NCBI GenBank assembly: GCA_026874595.1
Contig: CM049314.1
Coordinates: 53,985,812 to 54,049,811, forward strand
DNA from: Sipunculus nudus
Lineage: Eukaryota > Annelida > Sipuncula > Golfingiida > Sipunculidae
Direction of reading: 5' to 3'
Length of the DNA stretch: 64,000 bases
Of this stretch, positions 12,601 through 25,749 are shown in pieces (the first letter of the stretch is position 1; every line of letters starts with the position of its first letter). Made by a program: the position numbers and the translations under genes. The notes under the pieces are model-generated. The model did no database searches, was not told the DNA's origin, and was given only the letters and a program-made list of their open reading frames with translations.

Positions 12601-15600
12601 ACGTCGGTAACGCCTGGGACAACGGCTCGAGCACGTTCACTACTCCGATGACAGGAATCTACTACTTCAGCTTCTCAACGGGAGTATCATCTGGAGACCC
12701 CGTGGACGTATATCTGCAGATCGGTGGCGTGCGGACATTCCGGATATTCAGAGATACACAGACCAACGTGGAAGATGACAGCCTGCAGAGGGCTGTGATG
12801 TTGCAGTTATACACCGGACAAACCGTAGAAATAGTGTCGCAGTATGATGGCTTTTCTAACGCAAACTATCTGACCACGTTTAGTGGTTTCTTGTATAGCA
12901 CACAGAGGGAGTACCGCATGGCTTGGTCAGTTTTCCGTAACTCACCGCTAGACGGCTCTGAGGATCCGCTGCAGTTTCCTCAAGTCGAGGTCAACGAGGG
13001 AGGGGGTTGGGAGGAAAACCACGCGATTTGTCTCTTTAGTGGCCTGTACTACGTACACATTAGCGGACTGACGTCTGATAGCAGTGCCTTCACGGTAAAC
13101 AACAGTTTCTGTTCGTTTTTAAATGACTTACAAAACAACAAACAAGACTCGCCTTACCGTTACTGTTTGCAAATATGTAACATGAAACATGCCTCGAAAG
13201 ACGTACAATGTAACTGTGCCAATGGCTCCTATACTAAACCATGATTGTCAAAACCTTAAATTAATTACATGAATTTCAAGCAGGTGGCAGCATCAGCTCT
13301 TGGGGTTGCCTCACAGCGAGAGTAAGTATTATTAGACATACTAGTTATGCAGCTAAAGCCGCTATCACATATAGCCTACGGCGCCCGTCCCGTGAGTAAT
13401 ATCACCATTTTTGGTTATATTCAGACGGTGCCCGCAAAATACCCGTACGATTTTCACGGGCGCCGGTTCAATATTTACTCGCTGTACAGGCGCCGTGGTG
13501 CTGAGCTGGCTGCGCTCAATTCTCCCGGCGGTTAACTCACCGTAAGCCCGTAGAAAGGCCGTAGACAGTCCGTACAGTCGCCTCACGGGCAGCGGCCCGG
13601 AGATTTTCCGGGTAATTTTCCCGAAAATATTCGTACTGGAGCCTCGCTGTGTCAGCTGTTGCCGTACGGGCACCGTGCAATAGCCTTACGGTCCCCGTAA
13701 GGGCTCGGTGTGATATGTGAAAAGTCAAATGGCTGCTGTGCGGAGTCTGCACGGCTCCCTTGCGATGTAAATTTTACCCGTGCGGTGTCGGCTGTCGGAT
13801 ATATAAATACAGCCACATCGGCATATATATTATGAACACTGAACCTCTTTGCGCTGGAGCCAACTTCTCTTAACGTTTCAAGTGTTTTAGTGAACCTTGA
13901 AAATTGATTTGAATTAGTATAGCGCTCAGTTTTGGCACTACAATAAATATAATATCAATAAATGATTTCCAATAATTTTATTTTGCAGTAAACGTAATTA
14001 TGAAAAATCGAATTGAGTTACATAAGAAAAACTTTGATTGTTATATACCAAAAAATAATATTGCTCTCTGTCCTTTTTGACCGGATTTTATTCTTTGGCT
14101 TAAGATAAAGCTTTGGCAATATATAAAGCAGAAAAAAACCTTACGGTGGACGCACGGTGACAGCGATCACCGGCCGGGCTCCTGCCGGTCACCGGCCGAG
14201 TACAGTACGGTGTACTTGCTTCATCCATAGAACTCGCACGGTCACCTTGCAGTTCCCGGACGGCCCCTACCAAGTTTCGGAGGTGACCGTACGGTCGCCG
14301 TAGATTATGTGATTGCAAACAACGCGGGATGAAAAATCACACGGTGACCGTACGGTCTCGAAAACTCACGGCAAGCCGCCGGGTTGAAAAAATCGTACGG
14401 CACCCAGTGTTTATGTGAGCAAGGCATTACACAGCGGCGTACCTAGCCTCATTACCGCCCGGGGCGGTCTTGAAAAATGCCGCCCATTTTACAAAACACC
14501 ATAAAAAACTTGACAACACATAGAAACATATCACGTCAAATTTCCTTATTATGAAGTTTACATTGGCAATAACGCAAATTATATGGATGAATACATTAGA
14601 AGGGAATTCCTTCACCACACATTAAGGGCCAGTCATCTAACAGTCATTTAAAAGATCGCTTTAACTAAACAACTATATTTCATTATGAAGTGCACAGAAA
14701 TGAAATAAAAGGTAAATAGAAAACAAAATACCCTGCGGGATACACATCTAATGTGGTAACTTATTTTTTCATATAAACACGATTTATGATTAACTTAAAC
14801 TCCACGTGGAATAAAACTTCATTTGGTGAGTTTTTGTTTTATTTTTTAACGCATATAAGTACCTTGTCATTTCTTTAAGTCCACCTCTTGTTATCGCATA
14901 TGACAGCAGCTACACCTAATAGAGCACTGAGATATGCATGGTGCTGCAACAAGCAAGGCACTTATACTCTTTTCTTTACTCACAACGCGCAATTGCATGA
15001 GTTATATGAAGGCAGGGCATGTTTAATGTTTTCAGAGAAAAAAATACGTTGTCTTGATAAACTGTGACTTTTTATGTTTAATTACAATATCCTTAAAGTG
15101 AGAAAGACGCTTTAATTCAAGGCTACATCAGTTTAATTTTAGAATTAGTGCTCATGTTTCTACACTTTGCGAGGTTTTGTTTATGAATTTAAGATTATTT
15201 GTTATTCAGTGAGTATTTGAATTATTTAAAGTAATTATATCATTGAAATATATAATATATATATTCACTTGATTGATTTGTCACAACATACAACATTTGT
15301 CTGTAGGTAGTGGATCATTAAACGGTTAATAAAAGTACAGGTAAAAATATCTTTATTTCAGTTTTGAACTCTAAAAATAACACTGATACGTGATTCGTAT
15401 GTTGAACGTGAGGCATAGCAGCCAGGGGGATTCATCCCGCCTGACATTTATAACAGATTTATATTTGAAATGCGATCTTAAAGATAAAATAACTTCTGCA
15501 TATGTCTGGGGAAAAGATTGATATTATTCACGTTACATAAAAGATTATGCAGGTCATTTTAACATTAATTTCTATAACCAATGGTAAATCAAAAGACACA

Positions 15601-17009
15601 GAAATTTAGGATGTACTCAATATATCCACTAGATCGAAATTTTTGTATTTTTACGAAACTGTTGTACGAGTAAGTATGGGGAATCATGGAAACAATTGCA
15701 TTTCAGGCTGTTTAAATATCATATTATTTAGTAGAATTCAAGAATTCAAGAGTAGAAATTCTTTATACAATTCCTAGGAAAGAGCAACAAAATTATATTT
15801 TCCGCGCAATGTGTATGACAGACACCTAACCCTCCACCACTAGTGGCTATTGATCTTCTGACAGAGTTTCTCCCTGGCAACACGGCCCTTACATGCAAAC
15901 CTAAGCATGGCTGGTCAGATTATTGATGGCGTTCTGACATTGCATGACCTCTGATCTTATACAGAATTACAACAGATCTGCATTTCTTTTTTGCACAGCT
16001 TGCTTCTATAGAGATAAAAAATCCTTAATGGGACACACAGCCAAAAAAAACCCAAACATTTAGATTTTCACACCAATTTTGATAAAAGGCAAAATTTTTA
16101 CTATTGAGGAACACCTCATGCTACTCATTCGGGAGGGAACAGTCTATTGGATAACGTAATGTTAATAAGTTTATGTACCATGTGACACATATGTGTAAAT
16201 TAAAATTTGCCGTAAAGCAATTGAATAAATGTTGTTCAGAAATTTCATTGAACAAAAAAGACTCAAATTTGATTGACTCATTATATAAGATCGACCATAA
16301 ATAGATAACGTAACCTAGCTATTTAAAAGGTGGGTCAGGTGCGGGCTGACAATTAGTTGTTAAGTATTCCTTTTTTAAGCTTTCACAAGTAGGAAGGAAA
16401 AAAATCATGTGTTTTATGATTATTCCCAATGTGTTTGTCCTATTGCTTGTGTCGACTAAATGATCTTAAACAATGGAAACGAACAGATGAATATATAAAT
16501 ACGTGCTTGGATTTGTTTTATACAATAACATATCGAGTTGAAATTTAAAGTCGCCTAAGGAATTCGGCCGTGCATACCATTTAAATCAACTTTAACCAGG
16601 GCACATGTAACAGTATTAAGGAATCATATTCAAACCCTGATTGACTGATTTGACCTTTTTAAAATTTATATTATTGAGTCATTGTTGGAACCTTGTTAGA
16701 GTTGTGGTTTGAACGGTTATCCACTATTTTCATAGGTAATCTAACTGCTAGTAAGTAGGTAATCTCAGAGGAGTGAATATATTGTAACCCCCGGACTTTG
16801 TATTGTTTTTCCAGCTTGCTGTGATGAGGAACGATGAGGTGGTGGGTGAGCTGAGGTACGAGTACCCTGACGACGTGGAGACCGTCAGCAGGTCGCTGAT
16901 TGTCCCGTGTCATATAGGGGAGACCATCAAGGTGAGGGCCTCAGGCTACATCAACTCACAGGCCCCGGACAGGGATATCAACTTCTTGGGATTTTATATG
17001 TTCCCTTAA
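6639..17009 (+). CDS. Secreted triple C1q-domain protein, copy B (complete)
   Basis: Exons are 6639-6675, 11573-11617, 12127-13094 and 16815-17009 (37+45+968+195 = 1245 nt, 414 residues plus TAA). All introns are GT-AG; phases are 1, 1 and 0. Residues 1-27 form the signal peptide, ending ...VLSQT. Domain 1 spans about 30-155, with F48 and G72-x-Y74 of the C1q core. Domain 2 spans about 157-285 and fits the C1q signature exactly from F180 through N186, W191, F198, G204 and Y206 to F210. Domain 3 spans about 290-414 and replaces the signature phenylalanine with C329, which may pair with C382. There is no collagen region, coiled coil or transmembrane segment. A polyadenylation signal AATAAA lies at 17045-17050, 36 bp after the stop. 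The protein is expected to be exported and to fold as C1q/TNF-like jelly rolls; C1q-domain proteins commonly trimerise, so three domains on one chain could make a covalent pseudo-trimer (inference). Introns 1 (4.9 kb) and 3 (3.7 kb) are swollen by transposons. Confidence 0.9.
7057..7660 (+). repeat. About 147-bp tandem repeat, four units
   Basis: Each unit contains GTGACCTTTGACC-(N)-GTGACCTCAAAAT-GATAGGG, then CCATGG-TGGGTGAG and GGTCAAACGGTTTGGC. Unit starts are spaced about 147 bp. The array is interrupted at 7661 and 8388 by two inserted elements, and resumes at 8293-8387 and 10339-10660. It occupies intron 1 of copy B. The repeat ends in GGACGGAC-rich DNA and a perfect palindrome, TCGCAACGCGTTGCGA, at 10719-10734. 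Confidence 0.8.
7661..8292. mobile_element. Insertion with short inverted ends inside the 147-bp repeat array
   Basis: The ends are CTCAGCTGACT (7661) and AGTCAGCTGAG (8282-8292), an 11-bp perfect inverted repeat. Two copies of a roughly 120-bp block (AGGTCC-AT-AAAAATCTCCT and TAGGTCTCTGTTAC) lie at about 7745-7870 and 8089-8205. No coding potential. The tandem array resumes on the right side. Confidence 0.55.
8388..10338. mobile_element. 1.95-kb non-autonomous DNA transposon, 17-bp TIRs and 6-bp TSD
   Basis: The left end CAGGCCTTGCCTTTTGA and right end TCAAAAGGCAAGGCCTG are perfect reverse complements. TATTTG flanks both sides (8382-8387 and 10339-10344) and is single in uninterrupted units of the host repeat (CATATTTGCAAGA), so the empty site is visible within the same window. 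The left arm holds the palindromic GCGAGCGATCGCTC, the right arm three TTTTTCACT repeats. There is no ORF above 60 codons, so it depended on a transposase elsewhere. Superfamily unassigned. Confidence 0.85.
13353..14440. mobile_element. GC-rich dispersed element full of CCGTACGG-type motifs
   Basis: Two GC-rich arms (about 13,360-13,800 and 14,140-14,420) surround an AT-rich centre in intron 3 of copy B. Both arms are crowded with TACGG, CGTAC and GGTCACCG. The outer edges share TCACATA in inverted orientation (near 13,364 and 14,411). ORFs across it are short and lack any recognisable motif. The remainder of the intron (14,441-16,814) shows nothing identifiable. Confidence 0.45.
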
Positions 17010-17044
17010 ACCTTTGTCTGACGCAGCTACGGTGAACATCTAAG

Positions 17045-17050
17045 AATAAA
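17045..17050 (+). terminator. Polyadenylation signal of C1q copy B
   Basis: Canonical AATAAA, 36 bp downstream of the copy B stop codon, predicting a very short 3' UTR. Confidence 0.6.
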
Positions 17051-18879
17051 CATTCTCTTCTTATATATGCGTTTAGTTGTTCATTTTAAAGCTTAATTTT
17101 GTTAGCAGCATGGAGATCCATCTATTGCAGTTAAGTATATTCTGAACAAAGAGGAAACAGGCACGCAGTGCTTCCTTCACTTTCCACCACGATGTCCCCT
17201 TTGTATTCAATTTTTTCGCTTCACGCTATAATAGAAATAACCGTAGGGACATTCATTTATCAAAGCCCCACCCCTGGTCCAGACGATTTATGTCAAACGA
17301 GAACAGAAGGTATAGTCCGACCTAATTAAAAATCATACCCTACAACGCAGTTTGGGGCCAAGAATCGCGCTTTCTCAGGTCAGCCGGGTATGATCCATAT
17401 AGTTGGTTGGAATATTCAGTCAGTCCTGACGCAGCATTATAATTCTCTTGCTATTTATTTCCAGTGGCAAGTAAAGCACACTAAGAAAACTTGTTACCGC
17501 AGTAAAAATAAGACCGCTGTGATTATACCACAGGGAAGATTTTCTGAATCATCTGATTAGAGAAACAACTATTGGTATAGGGTTCTGGCCTCAGCATGAA
17601 AACAAATTGAGAACAAATATTTTATGAAACAGATTGCCTGTAATGTGTCTGATAGCAAGACAGAAAATAGCTTAGAGAGATCACAGAGAAGGCTTTGAAA
17701 GTGAAAACTGGAAACTTTTTAGAAAATTTATGAACTCATTAGTGAAAATGATGAATTTGTTTGCAGTACATTAAGAGGAAAACAAATAAATAAAATCCAG
17801 AATGATTTTTTTTGTAATTTGAAAGGAATCAGCATTTGCATTTAAAGATATGTGCATTTGCATTTTAAGTTTAAGTCAAGGAGTATAAATTCCAGTACGG
17901 GAGTGTAAACGTTTATACTGACCTTTTGTTATTAATATTTGAATCATCTGTTACGTGTAACTAAACTTTCAACCGGGTTCCACGAGCAACCAACTCAACT
18001 GAAGAAAGACTCTTTAAACGATAATATCTAAAATAGACAAATCATTATATACAATATATACAAGAATACAAAATGTTTGGTTCACATAAAAGTCTGTCCA
18101 AGTGAGACACCCATATTATAGAATACTTAGCTCAAAATGAAGTGTAGTAGGCGTGACTCCAATCAATAAATCACCTAGTGTGAGTGCGAGTACAAGTGCA
18201 GGTACGGCCCCTGGGGCTGCGTAGGCGCTGTTCACGATAAAAAGTCCATCCTCAAACGAAACTAAGTTCATATGTCCAAAACCAGGCCTGGCGAGCACCA
18301 AGACAGTTCAAATAATAATTGCAGCCCATACGGGATCGGGCATGTGATGCTTTATAGCTGTACACGACGTGAAGTCGTACCGTTCGCAAAAGTTCCAGTT
18401 AATATAAAGAGTCCCATGTTTGTCTGTTGTCTTCTGTGGTGTTACCCTTCAACGCTCTCCGTTCGATTGTCCCCCTGTGTTCTCCTGTGTTCTCACAACC
18501 GGTAACCTGTAGGACCCCCGATGTCATCAACGTCTCTACAGAACCACATAACACATCACTCCCTCTGGATCAATACCTCTACACATGATATGAACATACC
18601 TTTTCAACTTTAACTCTGCACTGGACCAGCAGATAAAAAGAAACACAATTATCAGTATTGTTATAGAAAAATAGAAAATAGAAATATGCAATCCATTAAG
18701 GAAGCAAGCCTCCGCCGTGTGGTTGGTCTCTTGTGTGTCTCCCAAACCGTGTTTCCATTCAACTATTTGGCTAGAACTTCCCAAAGTCCAATTGTGTGTG
18801 AAATTTCCTTAATGAAGTTCATGTCGTCTTGAAACCGGATCATGTTCCATACCTACAATAAAACATGATCGATTCTTCA

Positions 18880-19020
18880 TTGGTCTACATCCGCAATGCC
18901 CTGAAACTTTCATGAGATTCTGTTCATGATTGCGTCAGTTATTGTGTGAACAAACACACACCATAACACGCACGAACGTGGATGAAAGCATACACTCCTG
19001 ATGGAGGCAATACGTTTAGC
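18880..19020 (+). repeat. Dispersed repeat, copy 1 (copy 2 at 59145-59295)
   Basis: Both copies read CAATGCC/GAATGCCC, TTCATGA, GTTCATG-TTGC, AAACACAC, then CGCA-GAACG and CT-TGGCGGAGGC-like endings in the same order and orientation. Function unknown. The preceding DNA (17,051-18,880) contains no supported feature. Confidence 0.5.
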
Positions 19021-19093
19021 ATTATTTTTAATCTATTATATTTTCACGGACAAAAAATGCCATAGTTCAGAATTAGTTAATAGATTACAATAA

Positions 19094-20161
19094 GCATTAC
19101 TGTATGACGCAATTTGGGTGGATTGGTACATACTGAAGATAGATTGTTCATTAGAATGGTATGATTTCCAAAGAGAAAATATGTTTAATCTTATAGATTA
19201 TATCGCTACAGAAATGTTAAATGAGTATAAACTCTCAGGTATGTCAGGTCAATTGCATTTGATATTCATAATGAAACTGCTAGATGCTTCTGGAAAGACT
19301 AAAATTGTTTCCGTTTGATTTGCCACAGGCATGAAGCTTCAAATGTAAGAGTATGTCAATTTTATGTATATATAAATATAAGTCCAGAATTGTCCAAAAG
19401 ATGTGATGGACGTTAGGGCAAATGGGACGTCGTTGATTAATCTAGTAGTTTCACGTCTTAGTTTAATATAAAAGAAGCTTAAGGACGTGCGCACTGGAGG
19501 GAGTCTGACCCTGTTAGTTCACAAGAAAGGATCAAACTGGTTTTGTATGAACCCCTAGCAGACAAGAAAATGTTCACTGTGTGGTGGGAGGTGGTCATCA
19601 TGAAATTCGAGCGATAAAGGAGGTAAACAATCCGTGAATTTTCTTAAGTGTCAAATGCTTTCAATTTTTATATTAAAAAAATTCAATTTTCAGTTAAAGG
19701 TATTTCCGGTTTGGGTTTCTTTCAACCTGCAACCATTATAACCTTCAAACCTGTTGCATGAGCGAAATGATTATTTTTGATAAAAGAACTAGCACACAGC
19801 TGTCACTTGCACACTGCTTCTTTTCTCCGGGACATAAATAGCAGTGTCTCCGGTACATCATATACACGAACACTCACGGCAGTACACTGTCACACTTATA
19901 GATGTAGCGACGTGGCAGAGGTCGCCAAGTACATACAGGGCCATGTTAAAGAATACAGTCCCCTTCGCCCCCCCCCCCCCCAGCCCCCTTCCCCCTTGTC
20001 AACATACCATAGCAGCAGCCATCGCAATGGTTGTTTTCTTTAGCCAGGAATTCCTGGTGATCTCGAAGAAATAAAAAGGGACCGTTAAGGGTCATTAGTT
20101 TAACTTAAGGAATAATCCCCGAATCTACAGTGAAAAACTAACAGTGAAACTGACAAACAAG
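19094..20161 (+). repeat. Segmental duplication, unit 1
   Basis: This about 1.07-kb block is repeated at 21920-23213 in the same orientation. It includes a 50-codon open stretch ending KTKIVSV, the AGCACACAGCTGTCACTTGC block, and a C-rich tract (19,968-19,995). Unit 2 carries about 200 extra bp in the middle. Confidence 0.8.
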
Positions 20162-20329
20162 ATGCCAGAGGTAACGCGCTTGCCGGAAATGGAAATAATA
20201 CAGACAGACAGAGAGGCAGAGAGAGCGGATGTAGAAACAGTCATATGAATGAACTGTGTCGTGAGTGAGCAGAAACGAAAAATACGTTTATTTAGGCTTG
20301 GTGACATTAAAGCTGCACACCTTTAATAC

Positions 20330-20880
20330 ACAGTGAACAAGTTCAAACATTTCCGTGAAATCTAGTTTATCCTCATTTGACAAGAAACAGTGAGAAATTG
20401 TCAGATATTTCATGGCAAGCTAGTCAAATGTTTCGAAATGCCGAAAACTAGACCTGTGTAGCTGTAAAAGTCGCCGAGTTATAAGCATTTCCGTGCAACC
20501 TCGTTGTTTCTCGTTTGACAAGGTATGGTGCTTGAATTGGCCAGTCTTGCAGTTTAATCATGTCAAGCTGGCCAAATTTATGAAATATCGAAAACAAGAC
20601 CTGTCTATAGCTTAAAAAGTCGCCGAGTTATAAGCTTTTCCACGAAATATCGTGGTTTTTTTTCGTTTGATGAGATATAGTGCGTTAGTTGACCAGTGAT
20701 GCAGTTTTATCATATCAAGCTGACAAAATGTTACGAAATCCCGAAAACTAGATCTGTCTAACATAAAAAGTCGCCGAATTATAAGCATTTCTGTGAAATC
20801 TCGTTTGACGAGATATGGTGCAAGATTTTGGGAGACTAGTTTATCGTCGTGTCCGGCTGGCCATAAGCTACCCAATGACA
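20330..20880 (+). repeat. About 150-bp tandem repeat, 3-4 units
   Basis: AAAAGTCGCCGAGTTATAAGC recurs at about 20,465, 20,612 and 20,764, each followed by TTTCxxTGAAATxTCGTTTGA-type sequence and CGAAAACTAGAxCTGTCTA. Units are 147-152 bp and well diverged. It lies between the two units of the segmental duplication. Confidence 0.7.
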
Positions 20881-21229
20881 AAAACCACTAAAAATGAATA
20901 AGATAGAAAATGTAGCATGAATATTTTTTTAAATTATCAAGTTTTAACCCAAAAATGAGTAACCATGATGCCCACAGATTAAGCTAGCTATTTATCACAT
21001 AAAAAGGCCATGAAATGTCCAACAAAATGAGCTACAGTTTATGTTTGTAACTTATATAGTTGTGGAGATATGGCCCAAAAAGTATATGTGGTAGTGTAAC
21101 GACTGCAGCGCCTCCTAACTGTCATGTTCAAAGACTGAACAAAAAATAACTTCGAGATATTGGCGTTGGATATAAGATACATCAGTTTCAAGATGATTTC
21201 TGCAAAATTGTGGCCTGTAGGGTATCTTT

Positions 21230-21600
21230 AAGTAAACCTTTTTTAAAATCACGTTTTCGAAGACCTTGACCTTGACCTGAAACTGATGTTGACCAAAAAT
21301 AGTAGGCTACCTAAACTTTGGGTTTTCAATGAACCCTGTTAGTTTCAAGTCGATTGCTGCATAACTGTGACCTGTAGCGAGTCCTCAAACAGACAAAATA
21401 AAAACAGACAGACCTATGGACATACGGAACTGACGAATTTATGCTTGCTGAACTCGAAAATTTCCGGCAAGCAACAAACAGGCAGACAGACAAACAAATG
21501 GACATACGGAACTGACCAATATGCTTTCCTAAGTTGAAGATATCCGGCAAAGCAACAAACAAATGTACTGACATGGATGAGCTGTGTGTGTGTGTGTACT
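21230..21600 (-). repeat. Dispersed repeat, inverted copy of 42290-42580
   Basis: On the minus strand it reads TTTCCGGCAAGCAT-like DNA, GGTCAGTTCCG, then GAAACTAACAGGGTTCATTG and GGTCAAGGTCAAGGTC. The plus strand at 42,300-42,500 carries the same landmarks in the same order. Non-coding. Confidence 0.55.
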
Positions 21601-21919
21601 CAAGTTCCTCAAATGAACAGAGCATGCACAGATAAAAGAGATATTCCTAAAAATATTTCATTTTTATTAACTGAAAAGGGGGAAATAATAATGAAAATGT
21701 GAAGAGGGCACATTTGTTTATCTGAGTTTTAATTTAAGGCGCTGTGCAAATTTGTTATTCATAAATACTGATAGTTCCACCGGAAACGCGTGTCTGTGTT
21801 TGTATATGGGTGCGTTAATTTGTGATAAAAAAAAACCAAAGCCGCTCCCAAATACACATATAATTAGCATTACTGTATGGTTGTCACTTGTGGAGACGTA
21901 ATTTTGGTGGACTTGTACA

Positions 21920-23213
21920 GTATGACGTAATATTGGTGGAGTGGTACCTACTGTACATAGATTGTTCATGAAAATGCTATGATTTTTGGTAAAAATGGGA
22001 TAGCCTTATTCCAAAGGAAAAATATGTTTAATCTTATAGATTATATCGCTGCAGAAATGTTAAATGAGTATAAACTCTCTGGTATGTCAGGTCAATTGCA
22101 TTTGATATTCATTATGAAACTGCTAGATGCTTCTGGAAAGACTAAAATTGTTTCCGTTTGATCTGCCACAGGCGTGAAGCTTCGAATGTATGAGTATGTC
22201 AATTATGTGTTTATACATAAGTCCAGAAAGGTCCAAAAGCTAAGCCGGACGTTAGGGCAAATGGGATGTTGTTAAATAATCTAGTAGTTTCACGTGTTGG
22301 TTTAATATAACAGAAGCTTAAGGACGCGCGCACTTATTAAAGTCAGAGGGAGATCAAACTTTGTTCATGTTACCCCTTGCTGTTCACTTAATTCTTTTGA
22401 AACGGAGTTAACGAATCTAGAATATGTGTCTTGGTGATAAATTGTGAAAGTTCGGATCAAGACGTGAAAGGAGGATGCATTTTTGTTCTGTTTAGGCATC
22501 CACTTTTGTACAGTATATCTTAACTAGTTAATGGTTTTGTATGAACCACTGGGAGACAAGAAAATGTTTGCTGGTTTATGAGAAGTGGTCATGATAAAAT
22601 TCGAGCATCGGCGGAGGTATACAATCAGTGAATTTTCAAAAGTGTCAAGTGCTTTCAATTTATTTTATCACAAAATAATCTTTCGGTTATCGGTTTAAGG
22701 TGTGTTGAATATTTCCAGTTTTCCAAAATATAAAAAATTGAGTTTTTTTTCAAGCTGCACCCATTTCAACCTTCAAACCCATTGCAAGAGTGAGATGATT
22801 TTGATAAATAACTAGCACACAGCTGTCACTTGCACACTGCTTCTTTTCTGCGGGGCAAAAATAGCAGTGTCTCAGGTACATCACATACACGATAACTCAC
22901 GGCAGTACACCGTCACACTTTTAGGTATAACGACGTGGCAGAGGTCGCTAAGTACATACAGGACCATGTTAAAGAATACAGTCCCCTTCGGGGCCCTTCC
23001 TCTCCCCTCTGTGGTGTTTTTACCCCCTCCCCCCCCCCCCCCCCCCCCACCCCTTGTCAACATACCATGGCAGCACCCAACGTAATGGTTGTTTTTTTAG
23101 CCGGTAATATTGGGTGATCTCGAAGCAATAAAAAGGGACCGTAAAGGGTCATTCGTTTAAGGAATATTTCCCGAATCTACACTGAATCAGCTAACTGTGA
23201 AACTAACAAACAG
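21920..23213 (+). repeat. Segmental duplication, unit 2
   Basis: Counterpart of 19094-20161. The 50-codon stretch differs at two residues from unit 1. It ends with a longer C tract (23,027-23,048). The flanking 23,214-25,740 stretch is AT-rich with no supported gene. Confidence 0.8.
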
Positions 23214-25749
23214 ACAAATGTACTGCCACTGTGGGATGAGTTGTGTGTGTTTTTGTCTGTACTTAAGTTCTTCAAATTAGGGGTGGGTATTATTTTACAA
23301 ATTTGGGAAATCCGATACTCTAACCCCCTGAATTAATGTACCTGCATATAAAAACTTGGAAAAATAATTTAACCCCTCTATAACCCCTCTTAAAAAATGC
23401 ATAAAATATAAAAAAATACCTTTTTTCATTTTTTAAAGATTCTTCAACTCCTTTTATAAATTGGGTTTTAACACCGTTTGAAGTTATGTCAAATGTACTG
23501 ACATGATCATATTAAATTGTATAGATGTAAAATTACCAAAGTTCATTAATATAATTAGTGTATGGTCTCAGCTTTGCTTATCACACTGTGAATAAATTAT
23601 AAAAATCGGGAAATAGCGTATATATACCATAAAGTCATATGTGACAAATAATATTATCAAAACTTATACCGGTTTACTGCTGTATAAAAGCTGGAATATA
23701 ATTTCAGAGTCTGAAAAAGATGATCAACACACTGCTGTTAAATATTTTTGGCCTTGTGTTAAGTCGGAAAGGCTGTCAGAAAGTAGTATGGGCAAATCTG
23801 CAAATGCCTACCATATTACGATTCTGCCTTTGTGTAAAGAATTATAACAAAGAAATGGTTTTGTTAGTCACACTTTTGTTCTATCGCCGAGTCTTGCAGG
23901 GAATGTGATACACAAAATATTTTCCGCTTGTAAATATCTACTTTAAGTGCTACAGATAAAGACTCACAAGTTTAGGGCGCCCTTTTCGAATATTTCTTTC
24001 CTGTATAGATTGATGCCCATACTTTTGCAGATGGGAACACCTTTTCAGTTATAAAATAAATAATTATAAAATAAATTGACAGCATCACCCTCACAAAAGC
24101 CAATACCAGTCGTATTTGTGGGATCTCTATCTGAATAAAGAAATAACGACAATCTGTTTCTTTCAGCTGAAGATAGTTAGGCAAAGAAATATGTTAACAT
24201 CAAACACTAGGTCAAAGAACAGGGAGATCATGGCTCCAAACAAGTCCTGGTGAATCCTGTAGTAAACCTTAAATTAAGTAATAATGACCTTTATTCTATG
24301 AGCAATGTGATAGTAAACAACTTGACAGCCAGACTCATCTGAGTCTTAATCCCTGCTGCACTAAAATTGATTGTCATGAATTGAAAATAATAAATATCAT
24401 GTACATATACAGTTTTGTTATCAATCCTACATTTGAACAAAATTGGCCAAAGTTTCAACATAATCTTTTCATTTGAATTTCATAAGGAATTTCATTTTAC
24501 AATACTTTATCCATACATTGCTATGAACCTTCCAGTGCTTATTCTGCTTGGATGAATTTATCTTTTGTACATTAGCCACCTAAAATTAATATTTTTTGTA
24601 GTGAGTACTTTTTGTTTTATGTGAATTCACATTTTACATTCAACTGACATTTACAACTCTGCAGTTTCTGTCTGACTTTGAAAAAAAAAAATCACCCGGA
24701 ATACTCATTATTACCCATTTTGGGTCATCATTCAAAGTTTTAACACAATTAGGCAATATAATGCTTATAAAAGGGAATATCAGACGTGGTTAATTTCAGG
24801 TAAAAAATCATACAATTTCTCCATGGTTATTGCATGGATTATCTTATTATTTGTTACACATGTTAATCTCGGATATCTTTAGAGATGGTGTCAGATTGGT
24901 TGGAATCATATGAACAGGTAGTATCTTTGAACACTTTTTTTTATGAAAGTTTAATGGTCAATTTACGAAAGAGTTTCCAAACTTCAGCAATAATATGCAA
25001 CATTTATTGATAAATATGTTTTAGTTAAACGTACATCATGTATCTTTATTTTGTGAGTGAGATTAAAACATAATTAAACACGTAAATGGCTATAACTTTT
25101 TGAAAAACTGACCTGGAGTCATGCACTTTTATGTTTTTATAGAGCCCCGTCCGTTCTTTAAAAGTGTCAACATCATTTATACCGTAGTTATTAGATTGAA
25201 CTTTTGATTGTGAGAGTGACTGTATATCTTCCTTTCATTCATTTCATCATAACTGTATCAAACTTTTGTGAATTTCGGACAACAACAATAACATATCCAT
25301 TCCCCAGGAGCGAAAATTGATTTTATGCCAATTTCAACGAACCACAACTTTAGAGAGGCATGTACATGGAGGTTAGTCTGAACCAAAGATTCAAACAGAA
25401 ATGTTTTCAGCAAGTTTTAAAAAAATTCCCACATATTGGAGGGGTTAGCATAGAAACACGCCTCACTACGTCTTTATTAAGTAATGGTCGTTTATGTTGA
25501 TAGAAAGGTATCCTAGTATATTTTTTACCCAAATATGTTTAAATTATGCGTTTGATTAGTATTTTCTAATATGGGTCTCAGATCTTAATAATTGCATATC
25601 ATAAATTGCAGAAATTGATTTTTTCATTATGGTCTGCCAATATTTATCCAAAATATATTTTTCTTTGATAAAAAGCAAATATAGAGAAATACCTAGTAAA
25701 ACAAATGCATGCTATTTATATAAAGGCATATCTTCCCAAAATATTTTAA

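Noticed and set aside
13283..13320. Possible 38-nt exon (AAGCAG|GTGG...AGA|gtaagt) in copy B intron 3
   Set aside because: Including it breaks the frame, while direct joining of 13094 to 16815 gives the phase and alignment seen in copy C.
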